Origin: Takashimella koratensis
Lineage: Eukaryota > Basidiomycota > Tremellomycetes > Trichosporonales > Tetragoniomycetaceae
Reading direction: 5' to 3'
DNA length: 64,000 nt
Assembly: GCA_003116875.1 (NCBI GenBank)
Contig: BCKT01000016.1
Span: 384,051-448,050, forward strand
Made by a program: the position numbers and the translations under genes. Below are positions 1 through 11,674 of the stretch, one piece after another. Each line of letters opens with the position of its first letter. Position 1 is the first letter of the stretch. The notes under the pieces were generated by a model. That model made no database searches. It worked only from the letters and a program-made list of their open reading frames with translations, and was not told the origin of the DNA.

Positions 1-1368
1 GTCGCTCCTTGCCTTCTGCAGGAGATTGCCCATCCTCGACTCCGCGCCGTCGTCGGATCGTACTACTATGGCACTTATTACGTCGGGGCAATCCTCTCGG
101 CGTGGCTTTGCGTGGGTGGTCTTTACGTCAAGGGGGATTGGGGATGGCGGTTCCCATGCCTGGTTCAGATTCTTGGCCCTATCATGGTCATGTCCATCCT
201 CATCTCCGTTCCTGAATCACCCAGATTCCTCGTCAAGAACGGCAAAGGTGACCAAGCCCATCGTATTCTCGCAAAGTACCACGCAAACGGCGACATGGAC
301 GACCCCCTTGTGCTTTGGGAGTTCAACGAGATCCAAGTAGCAATAGAGCTCGAAGACGTCAACGGCAACGGATCGTACCTCGACTTCTTCCGAACCCCCG
401 GAAACAGACGCCGATTGATTGCCATCATCAGTCTGTGTCTCGGTACCGCATGGGTCGGAAACGGACTCGTATCATACTACCTCACTCCTGTCCTCAACTC
501 GATCGGGGTCACCAAGGCGATCCAAACTTCATCTCTCAATGCTGGACTCCAGATGTGGAGCTTGCTCATCGCTTGGCTTGCAGCTGCGAACGTCGAACGG
601 TTTGGTCGACGAGTTTTGTTCTTTACTTCGGTCACCGGCATGTTTTTCTCATATGCGATTGTCATGGGTCTATCTGCAGGCTTTGCGACGACTAAGAACC
701 AAACCGTTGGTGTCGCGGCAGTACCTTTCCTCTTCATGTAAGTCCTCTCTCATCGATCTAGATGCATTGGTCTGTGGCTAACCCCTGAAAAGCTATTTTG
801 CGTTCTATTGTATTGCGTGGACACCTCTGCCGTATCAGTGTAAGTCATTCAGCCACGAAAGGATCTTTTTTCTAACAACTTTGGATAGATGCGACCGAGA
901 TCTGTCCGTACAACCTCAGAACCAAGGGCCTCGCTGTCTTCACCGCCGTTCAGCAGGGAGGTATCGCGTTCAACCAGTAAGTGAACAGCACTTCCTGCAA
1001 GAAACAAAAGCTCATCTCGTTCGCAGATTTGTGAATCCCATTGCACTGTCAAGCATCGCCTGGAAATACTATGCCGTATATCTCGGCATTTTGCTCATCT
1101 ACGCCGCCATCATCTTCTTCTACTATCCTGAGACTAGTGCGTCCCCTCTTTAGACTTTGCTACGCTTGCTGACGCCGACCAAACAGAGGGCCTCTCTCTG
1201 GAGGAAGTTGGCATGGTCTTTGACCAAGGCGCTGTTCGACACGCCCGTCGTGCGGCCCGTGCGCACATGGAGCATCAGCTCAACGACCACCAGCGCCAGC
1301 AGATCGACAAGGCTCAGGAGAAGGCAGTCGCCGAGCACGAGCACGTGGAAAACATTTCGAAGGTGTAA
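1..1368 (+). CDS. MFS sugar transporter (lactose permease-like), 5' end cut by the window
   Basis: Plasma-membrane sugar:H+ symporter of the MFS sugar porter family. The frame is open from base 1, so the N-terminal half lies outside the window. Visible family motifs are EIAHPRLR, PESPRFLVK in the central loop, GRR after the sixth-to-seventh helix region, PYNLRTKG and FNQFVNPIAL, then the terminal PETS/EGLSLEEV signature and a charged, His-containing cytosolic tail ending KV-stop. Short introns interrupt the last third (about 740-790, 840-888, 976-1024, 1137-1186). It is a clear paralogue of the transporter at 27884-30038, sharing TPGNRRRL and SYYLTPVL, and the two bracket the cluster. Substrate cannot be read from sequence; lactose, disaccharide, or a C5-C6 sugar or sugar acid are all possible. 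Confidence 0.9.
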
Positions 1369-1753
1369 ATATGATAGTTATCGATCTTCGGTGTACTTTT
1401 CGACCTCATGGTCAAACGGTCTGATCCGTTGAGTGTCCCACTTTGCTCGCAGAGTTCGCAATGTGTCGGATCGAAAGACAGTATGGTCTCACTCGTGTTC
1501 GTCTCGTATCAAACCAGGGAAGAGTGTATAGTGTTGGAATTTGCGATCTAAATAGGGGAGACATCTCCTGGTATCAATTTAAGGAAAAGTGTGCAGTGAT
1601 GAAATAAATGTTTGCCATTTGTATCTGAACAGCGTATGAGTGCAGAGAGCAGTCAGCACCCAGTTATTTAGACCTCAACGATCAAGATATGCCCGTTTAA
1701 GCAAAGTTCAACAAGTGATGCATTTGTACCTCTTTGGATAATGCTAAGCGCTA
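1369..1753. other. intergenic, convergent 3' flanks
   Basis: Gap between the stop codons of the transporter (+) and the GST (-). It is relatively AT-rich, consistent with two 3' UTRs and terminators. I see no conserved ORF or RNA gene. Confidence 0.6.
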
Positions 1754-2723
1754 TCAAAGAGAGCGCTTTGCAGCTGCCTCTTCTTCTTGCATGCGTCTCA
1801 TTCCCGCAGCCACCGCAGGCCTGCATTGCGGTCAGCAATTACACCTCAGTTACACATACCTGACTGAGACTCGGTTCCACCAAGCGGTCGTAGCGGGACC
1901 TTTGACGTAGCCAAGGTCCTTGCGACTCCCCACAAAGACGGATCTGATAGGGAAGAACATCATGAACTATGAACACGTCAGCGTGTCAGCGCACTCTGGA
2001 AGCGTCTTGCGCCAGTGAGACCATGGGCAGGAAACTCACGTCACCTTCCCCGAGTTTCTCGTTGCCAGAAAAGTTCATCCCCGGGTGACGAGCCAAGTAG
2101 CTTTCGACCTTGTCCAACGCCATTAGCCAGCTAGTACCGAAAGAGAAGAAGGAGACCTACTTGATCCAAAAAGTTTTGGCCCTGGGGTTGACAGATCTCC
2201 TTTGCGTACCACGTCGCAAACTTGCTTATCTCCTCCTTTCCAGCCTCCGAAGCGTCTCCTACGGTGCCAGCGGACCAGGCGCGGCCTCCAGCAGCAACCA
2301 TTGCCTGCATTTGGAACCAGAGCATCCCAGCGGCCTCGGCAGCACCGCACCAGAAGATCGAGTCTTCCGATGGTGTGCTCTCGACTACGCCTTTAGCCTT
2401 AGCCTCAACGCCGACCGTCGGGTCCGCAAGGAGGCGGTGAACGACATAGGCTGACTCTCCCGACGATGCGCCATCAATCTCGATCGCAGGGCCCTTGCCG
2501 AAGAGTGAGTGTTTGTAGAGATCCTTGGGAGCGGCCTTCATCAAGGTCGGCTGACGGAGGTACGTGCGCACATCGTACGTCTCGTTCAGCTCCTCTAACA
2601 GCCAGACTATGTGGTCACGGGTGCATCAGTCAGCCGCATATCCACTTGGCAACGTGCCGTAGACTCACATGCTCTTTCGGAGCGAGACGGGCCTTCAATG
2701 TGATGCAAGGTGATCTTGGGCAT
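1754..2723 (-). CDS. glutathione S-transferase (Ure2/nu-like)
   Basis: Cytosolic GST. The protein begins MPKITLHHIEGPSRSERAF, then WLLEEL after intron 1; this is the thioredoxin-fold N-terminus, where the SRSER-x3-LLEEL element marks the active-site helix. The GESAYVVHRLL stretch corresponds to the glutathione-binding ESxAI motif, and a helical C-terminal domain ends in WWNRVSVRPAV, the usual last helix of fungal GSTs. About four introns; the third exon junction uses a branch point GCTAAT just before GTCGAA. The neighbours are sugar-metabolism genes and it shares a CTGTTAA-type promoter element with them, so it may act in the same pathway (glutathione-dependent cleavage, isomerisation or aldehyde detoxification). 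That role is inference. Confidence 0.85.
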
Positions 2724-2873
2724 GGTGATATGAATTCTCGTGTTTGCAGATGAACACCACTTCGAATTAATTATATTGGCTCCGGTTAATCGATCGGTAT
2801 TGCGTAAAGAAAACCCCTCGTCAGCTTAGGAGAATACGAGAAACCGCACTACCCGGTATGTCCGGCCCACAGG

Positions 2874-2880
2874 CTGTTAA
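2874..2880 (+). promoter_or_regulatory. CTGTTAA element upstream of the GST gene
   Basis: CTGTTAA followed by ATAG, 151 bp upstream of the GST start and next to a CCGGCCC run. The 11-mer CTGTTAAATAG occurs again in the promoter of the Zn2Cys6 regulator. A related GTTAATCGATCGG lies at about 2777-2789. Confidence 0.4.
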
Positions 2881-3006
2881 ATAGAATCTCCAACCGGGCG
2901 CAGGGAAACTTGGCGTCAATCTTGGCGACACGGCTCATGAGCCAGGCAATGGAAACCGATACAAAGCATCACGCACTCCATATCAAAAACAGATGCATGC
3001 TGGACC

Positions 3007-5917
3007 TCACGGGTCACGTGAAGTTGAGGTCTTGGGCGAGTTCGCAACCAGAAGACTAAGAATATCTAACTGAGGAAAGTTTGCCCAAATGTCAAAGTTA
3101 TTACCGACTGTACGAACGTCAGCACTTCGTTGCCCGGATTTGTCGAGCGACTCACGAGGAAGAGTGTCGTTGGGTCGTGGGTTGGGAAGCTCAAAGTTGT
3201 TCATCGCCTCAGCAAACGAGTTGTTGGCGTTCCTGCTCTCAGATCCAGCCAAAGTCGCGTCAACCGCGCTCGATGTGGAAGCCAATGTTGGGGCCTTCCC
3301 GCTGTCTGGGTTTCCGATACTCCCGAACATGGCGGTTTGACCTCCGACAGTCCCAGACAAGTCGGTTTGATTCCCGTTCAGCATAAAATTAAGATCGATG
3401 TTGGAGGCTGGAGACCTGTTGGTGTTTGCACCTGCGCCGTGCGAGTTGACGGCCGAATGGAACGACGGAGACAGCATAACCTCGTCCTTCAAAGGAGGTA
3501 AGCATAAGGGGATCTAATCAAAAACCATCAGTTGGTACGTACTCCTGCTTGTCCGTTCGGGTTCATTGTCGCCCAGCGAGACAGAATTCCTTGTCCTATT
3601 GGTGGTCCTGATGTCATGCTGGTGCCTGTATGATCTTGAGCCATTTGAGAGATGAATTGATCGATCTCTGCAATGTGGTTTTTCAATTTTTTTGATACAC
3701 CCGTGGCCGCGACTCGTGTGACTTCGATAGTGGCGAGATAATCGGCCAAGACCAACAAAAGGTTCCGTATCTGAAGGTAGCTCCATGCTGTCATAGGTGG
3801 ACGTATGCAGTTGCTCAACAGGTGACCAATACCTGCTAAGTGATGCAACTGTTCGAGTCAGCATTTGCCTCAGATGCACTCGGTATACGTACAGTGGTGA
3901 TCCCCGACGCGTTGATGTAGGAAGCTGGGAGAGACGACAAGTCGTCCAAAAGCTCCCCAGCTATCGCGCAACGCTGATGGACGCTTCTCGAGCTCCTTCC
4001 CACCAGATACATCTTGACAGTATGGGTGGTGATAAGGACGTTTGAAGCTGGAGACTATGAGCAAGTGTTCCTATCGCCCGATGGCTTGACCTACCGATAA
4101 AGCCGAACCTATCCTCAGCCGGCGAGCCTTTCATCGCGCTCGGTGACTTGAACACGGCAGGTAGCGCCTCGAATTGCTGCTCCACAAAGGCTTGACACTT
4201 TGCCAAAGATATAGGGGACGCTCCCTCCCCATCGAGCAGCGAGAGAACCGTGTTGGTGTTGTTCATTGAACGGGAATTGACGTGCTTCGGTCGTTCGTTA
4301 CCGGCCACATGCTCGAGGATTCGATATAGATCCGAACAATAATTCCATCCCCGTAAGAATGAAACCGTTCCCGGTCGGATGATCGACATTGTGTCGGTGA
4401 TGTCCTCGTCGTCCCATACCTCGTCTGGATATTGAACTGTAGAGCGCGCTTCCCTATGCCGCATGATCGCACCGAATGTCGTTGACATGTACGTGTCATG
4501 TTGATACATATACCAAAACTGTAGAGTGTCAGTCGACGTTTCCCCCTTCACACTCACCAGTCGCCTGCGTTCTTGCCTTTCGGTCTCCTTGAGATCGTCC
4601 GGCCAATTTGACTCGTGATGGAAACCAATATTATTCGAAATCGTGCTGTAGTCTCCAAGATGATGCAACGCCTTGCGCAGATCGCCAATTTGAACGCTCA
4701 TCGCTGACAGGATCGCCTTGGCCTTCAAGAATTGGTAGTCTGAGATCTGATCAATGTCCGCCGGGAAGGCACGTATTGCCGCTCCGAGGCACGTTTGAAC
4801 GATCGACGTTGATGGTTGGCAAGGCGACGCAGAAGAGTTGACTTGGGTTCCGTCTGGAAGTCGCGCAGCAGCCAACGCACAAACCGCCATCGTCACCGCA
4901 TATAGCCCACGGTCGACTCGATACAAGAGGTTAGATACTTGGCGCTGAAATGTTGGCCAATGAAAGTACGGTCGCCTGCAGCTGTCAGTCATGCGTTGCT
5001 ACCTCGATGCGACTCGACTCACAGAGGGTAAGCCGTTTTATAGAATGAGTCCAACATAGACTCAATTGTGTCGTGGGCGAGAACATCTTCGTAGATCCAA
5101 TTTGACGTGTCCAGCATCAATCCGTGGCCAAAGTCAAGATTTTGATCGACGTTCAAGCTTTGGTGAAGAGCCCCGTCTGCGATGTCGTCGAGTCCTTGCA
5201 GTGAAGCGGAATGAACAGACGACGTCCCAGGCTGTGCGAGATGGGAAGGAGCTTGCTGAACTTGATCTAATAGCGACAGCGGTAACACGCCATTGAGGTC
5301 GTGAAGTGGTGGGACGATCGAAGCTTGGGTATTGACTGCTGCCGTCGAAGACTGCCTGGGATCTGGGGACACTGTGGACTCCTCAGTAGCCGATGCTGGC
5401 GGTCGTCGATGTGGTTCTCCAGATCGATGCGCTCCATTGATGTCGGGGCGTCGCTGAGTAGAGCTAGCTTGCTGGCGAGCGGGATTGTCCATCTGGAGGT
5501 TTGCGCGCTCCTTCAACGGCGAGTGCTGAAATGGTCGATCCATAGGACCTCGTTTCTCTTGAGTCCCGGGTAGGGAACCTTGCCCACGGTGAGGGGGCTG
5601 AGAGCAATCAGGACCGTTTTCTGCCTTCCGTAACAGCCCACTTACTCCTCTTCGCTTCGAAGGTCGATCCGACGTGCAAGGAACACCACTGGCCTCACAC
5701 CGAGCGCAAGTTTGCGGATTAGATCCAGGAGAGCACTGTCCGTATCAGCTTCCGGCGTTCGTTCCGGACCTACTCTATTGGCTTCCCGGTGACATTTGTC
5801 GCAAGCGCGCTGATGAGGAGAGACAAGGTCTGGTGAGCTTGAGGACGACCTGAGTAGCGTGGGGGTTGCACTCACGGTGACTCGCTTGCGCTTGAGTTCA
5901 GGTGTATCTGAGAGCAT
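3007..5917 (-). CDS. Zn2Cys6 fungal-specific transcription factor, candidate cluster regulator
   Basis: Nuclear DNA-binding regulator. After splicing two N-terminal introns the zinc cluster reads C-x2-C-x6-C-x8-C-x2-C-x6-C (CDKC, HREANR-C, then CARC and PC), a complete Gal4-type binuclear cluster. Cys1-Cys2 lie in one exon and Cys3-Cys6 in the next. A Ser/Pro/Gln-rich linker follows, then the fungal_trans middle homology region (FWYMYQHDTYMSTTFGAIMR, RGWNYCSDLYRILEH) and a long Asn/Ser/Gly-rich C-terminus that could be an activation domain. About seven introns. It is embedded in the catabolic genes and carries the same CTGTTAA element in its own promoter, consistent with a pathway-specific, autoregulated activator; this is inferred from position only. 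Confidence 0.85.
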
Positions 5918-6125
5918 ATCGATTGAGGATTGGGTTCACGACTGGGTAAGACCCTGGAGACTGGGGCCACGACGATCCGAATGAGCTGCAAAACAATGTG
6001 CAGGGGACAACAATAGAGGATGAGGATAAGTGAGCAACCGAGATGAGGGCGGGCGGGACAGGGGTCCTTTGGGGCAAGGGTCTGGGGCGGTGGAGTCGGC
6101 GAGGTGATACCCGAAGTACCCTGAG

Positions 6126-6132
6126 CTGTTAA
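6126..6132 (+). promoter_or_regulatory. CTGTTAA element in the regulator promoter
   Basis: CTGTTAAATAG, 209 bp upstream of the regulator start and immediately before GGCCAGGCC. It is the same 11-mer as in the GST promoter. Confidence 0.4.
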
Positions 6133-6196
6133 ATAGGCCAGGCCAGGCAGGTGATACGGCGAGGGGAATAATGCCACGTCATTATGTCATGCATAG

Positions 6197-7526
6197 CTAC
6201 AAGGCAAATGTCCCAACCATGGGCTTGATCACCGGCTGGCCATCCTTGTCAGAGCCCCGCTGCAGATCCAAGAACGCTTCCACAGCACGCTCAAGAGGGT
6301 ATCTCTGCGTAATCATCTTCGAAACATCCCCCAGCTTCCCCGACCCAAGCAGTGCCAGTGCCTCGGGATACGTGTTGGCATAGCGGAAGACACCCAAAAG
6401 GTCGACTTCTCGGACCAGCGACTCTCGAGTGGGCAGGAGAAAGTGAGACGTCCCCAGGCCGATGAAGACGACTTTGGATCCTGGTGCCGCAGCCTGGTAA
6501 AGGCTGTCAGTACTAATACATATGACGGCTCAGGACATAGCCTACTCACTATCACTGCCAGCTGCATGCAGCTCTCCACCCCTGAGCACTCAAACACGGC
6601 GTCGAAGCCCCGACCCAATCCCTCGACATTTGAGATGACCGGATCCGACTTGAGTCGCTCCCAGTTTGAGGTCGCTGTTTCACATGCCTCCATCCCCGAG
6701 TTACGAGGACCGCGTGGGAGAAGGATGGTACCTGTAACCCAGTTTTGCTGGGCTGCAAAGTCCAACTTTGACTGGAAGATGTCGACGGCGACGACGGTGG
6801 TGCAGCCTCCAGCGGAGGCAAGAGCGCAGGTGAGCAGGCCGACCGCTCCCGTACCAATGACTAGAACACGAGAGCCAGGTCGAACGTGTGCTCGGTTGAA
6901 AGCGTTGATCACGACGCTGAGAGGCTCGGCGAGGGGCGCGAGACTGACGTCGAGCGAGGGTGGGAGCTTGAAGCAGTGGGCGGCAGGGAAGCAGACGTAT
7001 TCCTGCAACGTTCCGTCACGATGAGGGAAGGTCATACTGGAAGCCGCAAAGCTCATGTCGGGGCATAGGTTGTATCGACCCGATTTGCAGGATGAGCATG
7101 TCCCGCAAGGTACACCGACCTCCATAGCCACCTTGTCTCCGACCTTGAGCTCGCAGTTGGCAGGAAGTCCGGGCCCAAGGGCAGATACAACCCCACTTGA
7201 CTCGTGTCCGAGGACCATGGGATGAAGCAAGGGCTTAATTCCACCACCCTTGAGATAGAAGTGAACTATAGAGCCGAGTGATCAGCCAAAGCGAATCGTC
7301 GAGCTACAACAACTTACGATCCGAGCCACATAGACCTGTGCCATACACCTTGATTTGGACCTCGCCCGTTTTGGGTTCCGGGATGGAGCGACGCTCCTTG
7401 ACTTTGGTCAGTCTATGACAGCCGGAGACCTTCACGAGAGACAAGACTTACCACACGAGTGTCCATGGCCGCATGACACACGACAGCAGTCTGAGAACGC
7501 TCGGAGGCAAGGGTGTCGCTAGTCAT
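6197..7526 (-). CDS. zinc-dependent polyol (xylitol/sorbitol/arabinitol-type) dehydrogenase
   Basis: Medium-chain dehydrogenase that oxidises a polyol, or reduces a ketose, with NAD. It shows the catalytic-zinc residues GLCGSD and GHES, the four structural-zinc cysteines in PCGTCSSCKSGRYNLC, the Rossmann motif VIGTGAVGL followed by VVAVDI (the Asp favours NAD over NADP), and the C-terminal YPLERAVEAFLDL seen in xylitol and L-arabinitol dehydrogenases. Three introns; the ATG at 7526 precedes TSDTLASE. It lies in the leftward arm of the cluster, between the regulator and the first SDR. It could feed a ketose to the transketolase/transaldolase pair in the rightward arm. Exact substrate is unknown. 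Confidence 0.9.
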
Positions 7527-7728
7527 GATGAGCTTGAGACAGAGTTGTCATACATTGATCATTTCCGAGTGACATATATCGGCAGGTACTTCCCAGCTCT
7601 CAGTGTCTGAATCCCAGTCGGCAATGCAAGGTCTAGCGTTTAGCAGTCTCAGGGCTCCGGCTCGGCATAGCAGGTTCAACGGAAATGCATTCGGAGACTA
7701 TAATGGACCGCTATCAATAATTGGTCCA

Positions 7729-8712
7729 CTACTCGGTCATCCAGTGAAGCGGGCCGGGCTTCGCGCAAAGGAAGCCACCGTCAATCGGGTAGTAGCCACC
7801 GGTCATGAACCCGGACTTGTCAGACATCAAGAATACGGCCAGTTCAGCTGTTGATTGTCAGTAAATCGGTTGAGTTGTATCGAGGGCCTACCGATGTCTT
7901 CGGGTGTGCCAAGCTTTCCCATGGGAGTCTGAGCCATAGCTCGCTCTCGCGTGCCCGGGGGCGCTTGGATCAACATGCGGGTGTCGGTGTAACCGGGCGC
8001 GACGGAATTGGTGCGGATGCCCATGTGACTGTACTCGACCGCGGCGGAACGAGTAATGCCTTGGACAGCATGCTTGGCAGTGACTACAACGTTAGTCATC
8101 AATCTGATAGTGGTGTGACTTACCATAGGCAGAGCACCAGGGGAAGACGCGCTCGGAGGCGGTGCTGGCAACGTTGACGATGGAGCCCGGGGTACCCGCG
8201 GCCAGCATAGCCTGGATCTGAGCCTTGACGCAAAAGAAGACACCGTCGGCGTTGACATTCATCATCCGCTGCCAATCGCTGCAACGTTAGCTATAGGAAC
8301 ACTACTATCTCTCACGCAGGGGGGTAGTCCGCCAGCAAGTAACCTGGGCCAATTCGTCCTGGAAGCCCAGCAGCGTTGAAGGCGCAGTCGAGACGCCCAA
8401 GCTGTGCGACAGTCTCTTTGACGGCAGCCTCCACTTGCTCCCAGTTGGCGACGTCGACCGCGAGGCCAATGGTCTTGACCCCATATGTCTTGGCGACATC
8501 GGCGGCAGCCTGCTCTACCTCGGCTTTACGAAGGTCGATGAGGGCGACGCTGGCACCTCGCTTCGCGAGCAGTTCTGAGATGACGAGATCAGCATGCGTA
8601 TGGTTTGCAGAGGCTCATGAGACTCACCTGAGGTGGCCAGCCCCATGCCCGAAGCAGCGCCAGTCACGAACGCAACCTTCCCCTCAAAGTCTTTAGTCGG
8701 CGTCGAGTCCAT
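7729..8712 (-). CDS. short-chain dehydrogenase/reductase 1
   Basis: NAD(P)-dependent SDR of the classical family. The cofactor motif TGAASGMG is near residue 17, NAAG and NVAS supply the structural Asn and catalytic Ser, and YVTAK gives Tyr-x3-Lys. The C-terminus ends PIDGGFLCAKPGPLHWMTE. Three introns; the one inside the Tyr motif is spliced as TATG|TC, restoring YVTAK. Similar fungal enzymes oxidise aldoses such as L-rhamnose, L-fucose or D-galactose to lactones, or reduce keto-sugars. It shares a 273-bp divergent promoter with the transketolase, implying co-expression. It is a good candidate for the first oxidation step. Confidence 0.88.
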
Positions 8713-8985
8713 TGTTGACAGAAATGATCGAAGTTGTTTGGTAAGGTCGCATGCTAGACGGTTGATACGGTCATTATATGAAAGGCGCGAACACCCCTTC
8801 AAAGCCGGGGCCGGTCGGGAGATACCGAGCCGGTCCGTTGTTGCAGCACGAAGCAAAAAGATTAACAGTACGGTTACTGCCTTTTCCCTGCAGCAACAGA
8901 ATGTTCTTAAGCCCGACTTGGCATATCTAGCTAAGGCTCGACACTAAGTGTACCTATCACTGTTCTATCAACAACTCGCACCAAC
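8713..8985. promoter_or_regulatory. divergent promoter between SDR 1 and transketolase
   Basis: The 273 bp between two start codons contain a CCGGGGCCGG run with a nearby GAGCCGGTCC (about 8800-8835), then GATTAACAG at 8860-8868 (CTGTTAATC on the other strand). It is the central control region of the cluster and the likely binding place of its regulator. Confidence 0.6.
8862..8868 (-). promoter_or_regulatory. CTGTTAA element in the divergent promoter
   Basis: Read on the minus strand this is TACTGTTAATC, an 11-mer also found upstream of SDR 2. It sits about 120 bp from the transketolase start and 150 bp from the SDR 1 start. Confidence 0.4.
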
Positions 8986-11483
8986 ATGACTATCTCAACC
9001 ACCAATGCCTTGGAGGCGACGATCCCCAAACCCGAGCACGGACAGGGGCTTGACAAGAAGCCCGCTGTCCCCGCTTCGGTCGCCTCGGTGAGTGTGGCTC
9101 CGTGGCGAGCGGCTCAGTTTCGATCTTGCTGACTTGCTACTCAGGCCGACACTGAGAGGCTTGCTATCCACACTATTCGTTGTATGGGAGCCGATCTGAT
9201 TCAGGCTGTGAGTGCTCTGCTTGCTCTTTTTGCTCTGAGACAGCTTCCTGATGCTTGTCTCTAGTATAAGGGTGGACACCCCGGTACCGTCATGGGCGCG
9301 GCCGCCATTGCCGTTGCCCTTTTTCGCTACCACATGCGTTATAACCCTCTCAACCCAGAGTGGTTCAACCGCGATCGTGAGCTCATACTGTGAAGGAATG
9401 TTTCTGACAGACGTAAAGGCTTCGTCCTTTCCGCTGGTCACGCCAGTCTGCTTCAGTACCTGATGTTGCATCTGACTGGGTACAAGGCATGGACGATGGA
9501 GGAGCTCCGAAAGTATCACGCTCCAGTCATGGACGGTATCGCTGCTGGGCACCCTGAGATCGAGTTCCCCGGTATCGAAGTTACAACTGGTCCTCTCGGT
9601 CAGGGTATCGCCAACGCTGTGGGTCTCGCCATTGCAGGGAAGAACCTCGCAGCTACCTACAACAAGGAGGACTGCAAGGTCGTCGACAACCGGGTCTGGT
9701 GCTTTACCGGAGACGGATGTCTGCAAGAAGGTGTGGGACAGGAAGGTAAGTCCTCTCTGGAGTGTTTCTGTGTGTGGGACATCTGGAGTGTTTCTGTGAC
9801 AACTTATGGTGGGCAGCCGCGTCGTTGGCCGGCCATCTTGGGCTCGACAACATGGTTCTCATCTACGACAACAACTCGGTCACCATTGATGGCCCCATCG
9901 CTGATTGCTTCACCGACGACACCTCTGCCAAGTTTGCCGCCATGGGCTGGCACATCATTGATGTCTACGACGGCTCCAACGACGTAAGTTCACCTCTTAG
10001 CCAGCACCAAACGTTATCTGACAAAGTACAGCTTGAAGCCATCGTTGGTGCTATGACAGCCGCCAAAGCAATCAAGGGCAAGCCGGTCCTGCTCAACATC
10101 AGGACAGTCATCGGTATCGGCTCAGCCTGGCAAGGGACTGGCAAAGCCCACGGCAACGCTCTCGGAGACGCCGATATCGCGAACATCAAGACCAACTTGG
10201 GCTTGGACCCGGCGAAGAAGTTCCACATTCCCGAATCGGTGTACGAGTACTTTGCCGACCTCAAGACTATCGGAGCCGGGCTCGAGGAGGAATGGAACAA
10301 GCAGGTCAAAGAGTACACGGCCAAGTATCCCAAGGAGGGCGCAGACTTTGCTCGTCGACTTCGCGGCGAGTTGATCGAGGATTGGAAGTCGCACATTCCC
10401 AAGAAAGAGGACTTGCCCAAGGCTCCTGCGGGAACTCGTAACGCAAGCGGCATCATTGTTCAGTCGCTGGTCGCAAAGGACCCGTGTTTCCTTGCCGGTA
10501 GTGCGGATCTCATCACCTCCACCTTTGTGGGTTGGACTGGGATGAAGGAGTTCCAGAACCCGATGTCTGGTCTCGGTGACTACTCTGGACGACAGATCCG
10601 TTACGGTATCCGCGAGCATGCGATGGTCGCGATCAGCAACGGCATCGCCGCGTACCACAAGAACGCGTTTGTCCCGTGAGTTTTTTTGCTAAATTCAAGT
10701 TCTGACCTGAAACACAGGATCACCTCCACCTTCTTCATGTTTTGGATCTACGCTGCCCCCGCGGCGAGGATGGGCGCCCTCCAGAAGCTTCACTGGATTG
10801 GTATCGCAACCCACGACTCGATTGGTATCGGAGAGGACGGACCAACCCACCAGCCCGTCGCGCTTTCCGCCTTCTACCGTTCTCTCCCAGGGATCAACTT
10901 CATCCGAGCCGCAGATGCTGAGGAGGTCATGGGTGCATGGCTCCTCGCGCTGGAAGAGAAAGACCGCCCCAGTCTTATCCTCCTCAGCCGACAGCCCATC
11001 CCCCTTCTCGAAGGTACCCGCCGTGACAAGGTCGCGCTCGGCGGTTACGTTGTCTACGGTGACGAAGAGGTTACGCCTGACATTACGATCGTCTCCTCGG
11101 GCGGCGAGGTGGCTCGTTCCATTGAAGCTGCCGAGCTTCTTGAGAAAAACGACGGTGTCACCGTCCGTGTTGTCTCGATGCCCTCCATGAGCCACTTCGA
11201 CAAACAGTCCTCCGAGTACCGGCTCAAGACCATCCCCTCGAACAAGTGCCTCGTCGTTGCGGTGGAGCCCTGGGTCACCGCCCAGTGGCCCCGATACGCC
11301 CACGCCGGCTGTCACATGCACACTTTCGGCCACTCTGCGCCCGAACACATCCTGTACGAGCACTTTGGGTTCGGCCCGGCCAACCTGGCATCCAAGATCG
11401 GCGCATGGGCCAAGGGTCACAAGACTTCAACAGGTTGGCAGGTTCCGGGTGTCGGGGAATACTCTGAGCTGTTGTTAAACTAA
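8986..11483 (+). CDS. transketolase-family enzyme (transketolase or dihydroxyacetone synthase-like)
   Basis: Thiamine-diphosphate enzyme that transfers a two-carbon ketol unit. The N-terminal TPP domain shows YKGGHPGTVMGAA, LSAGHASLLQY, TTGPLGQGIANAVG, the GDGCLQEG motif and YDNNSVTIDG. The pyrimidine domain has DLITSTF, RYGIREHAM and THDSIGIGEDGPTHQP, and the C-terminal domain ends HFGFGP...GEYSELLLN. Full-length for the family, with about six introns, two of them near the N-terminus. The start is at 8986, after ACCAAC. This copy is co-located with a transaldolase and a polyol dehydrogenase, so it is probably a pathway-dedicated paralogue rather than the housekeeping enzyme. A ketol donor other than xylulose-5-phosphate, such as a formaldehyde, erythrulose or sulfosugar reaction, is possible but not shown. 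Confidence 0.92.
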
Positions 11484-11561
11484 ATGCCCGAACAATCGGC
11501 CCTCGCCTATCATCCATAGCCTGATCTTTATGCACCTGAAGTTCCCGTGACCTCATCGATC

Positions 11562-11568
11562 CTGTTAA
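11562..11568 (+). promoter_or_regulatory. CTGTTAA element upstream of the PhyH gene
   Basis: CCTGTTAAACAACCGGCTCG, 113 bp upstream of the dioxygenase start, with a CCGG core immediately downstream of the heptamer. Confidence 0.4.
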
Positions 11569-11674
11569 ACAACCGGCTCGACTTGACACGTTTCTAACCC
11601 AAACCCGTGGCGTAAATACCGCGGCGCCTAGCTACGAAGCAAGCTCCTCCACCAAACATTTTTCGACTCCCAAC

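Noticed and set aside
8995..9726. 243-codon minus-strand open frame
   Set aside because: Antisense to the transketolase exons; no family motif, and the plus-strand frame carries all transketolase signatures.
10695..11420. 241-codon minus-strand open frame
   Set aside because: Antisense shadow of the transketolase C-terminal domain.
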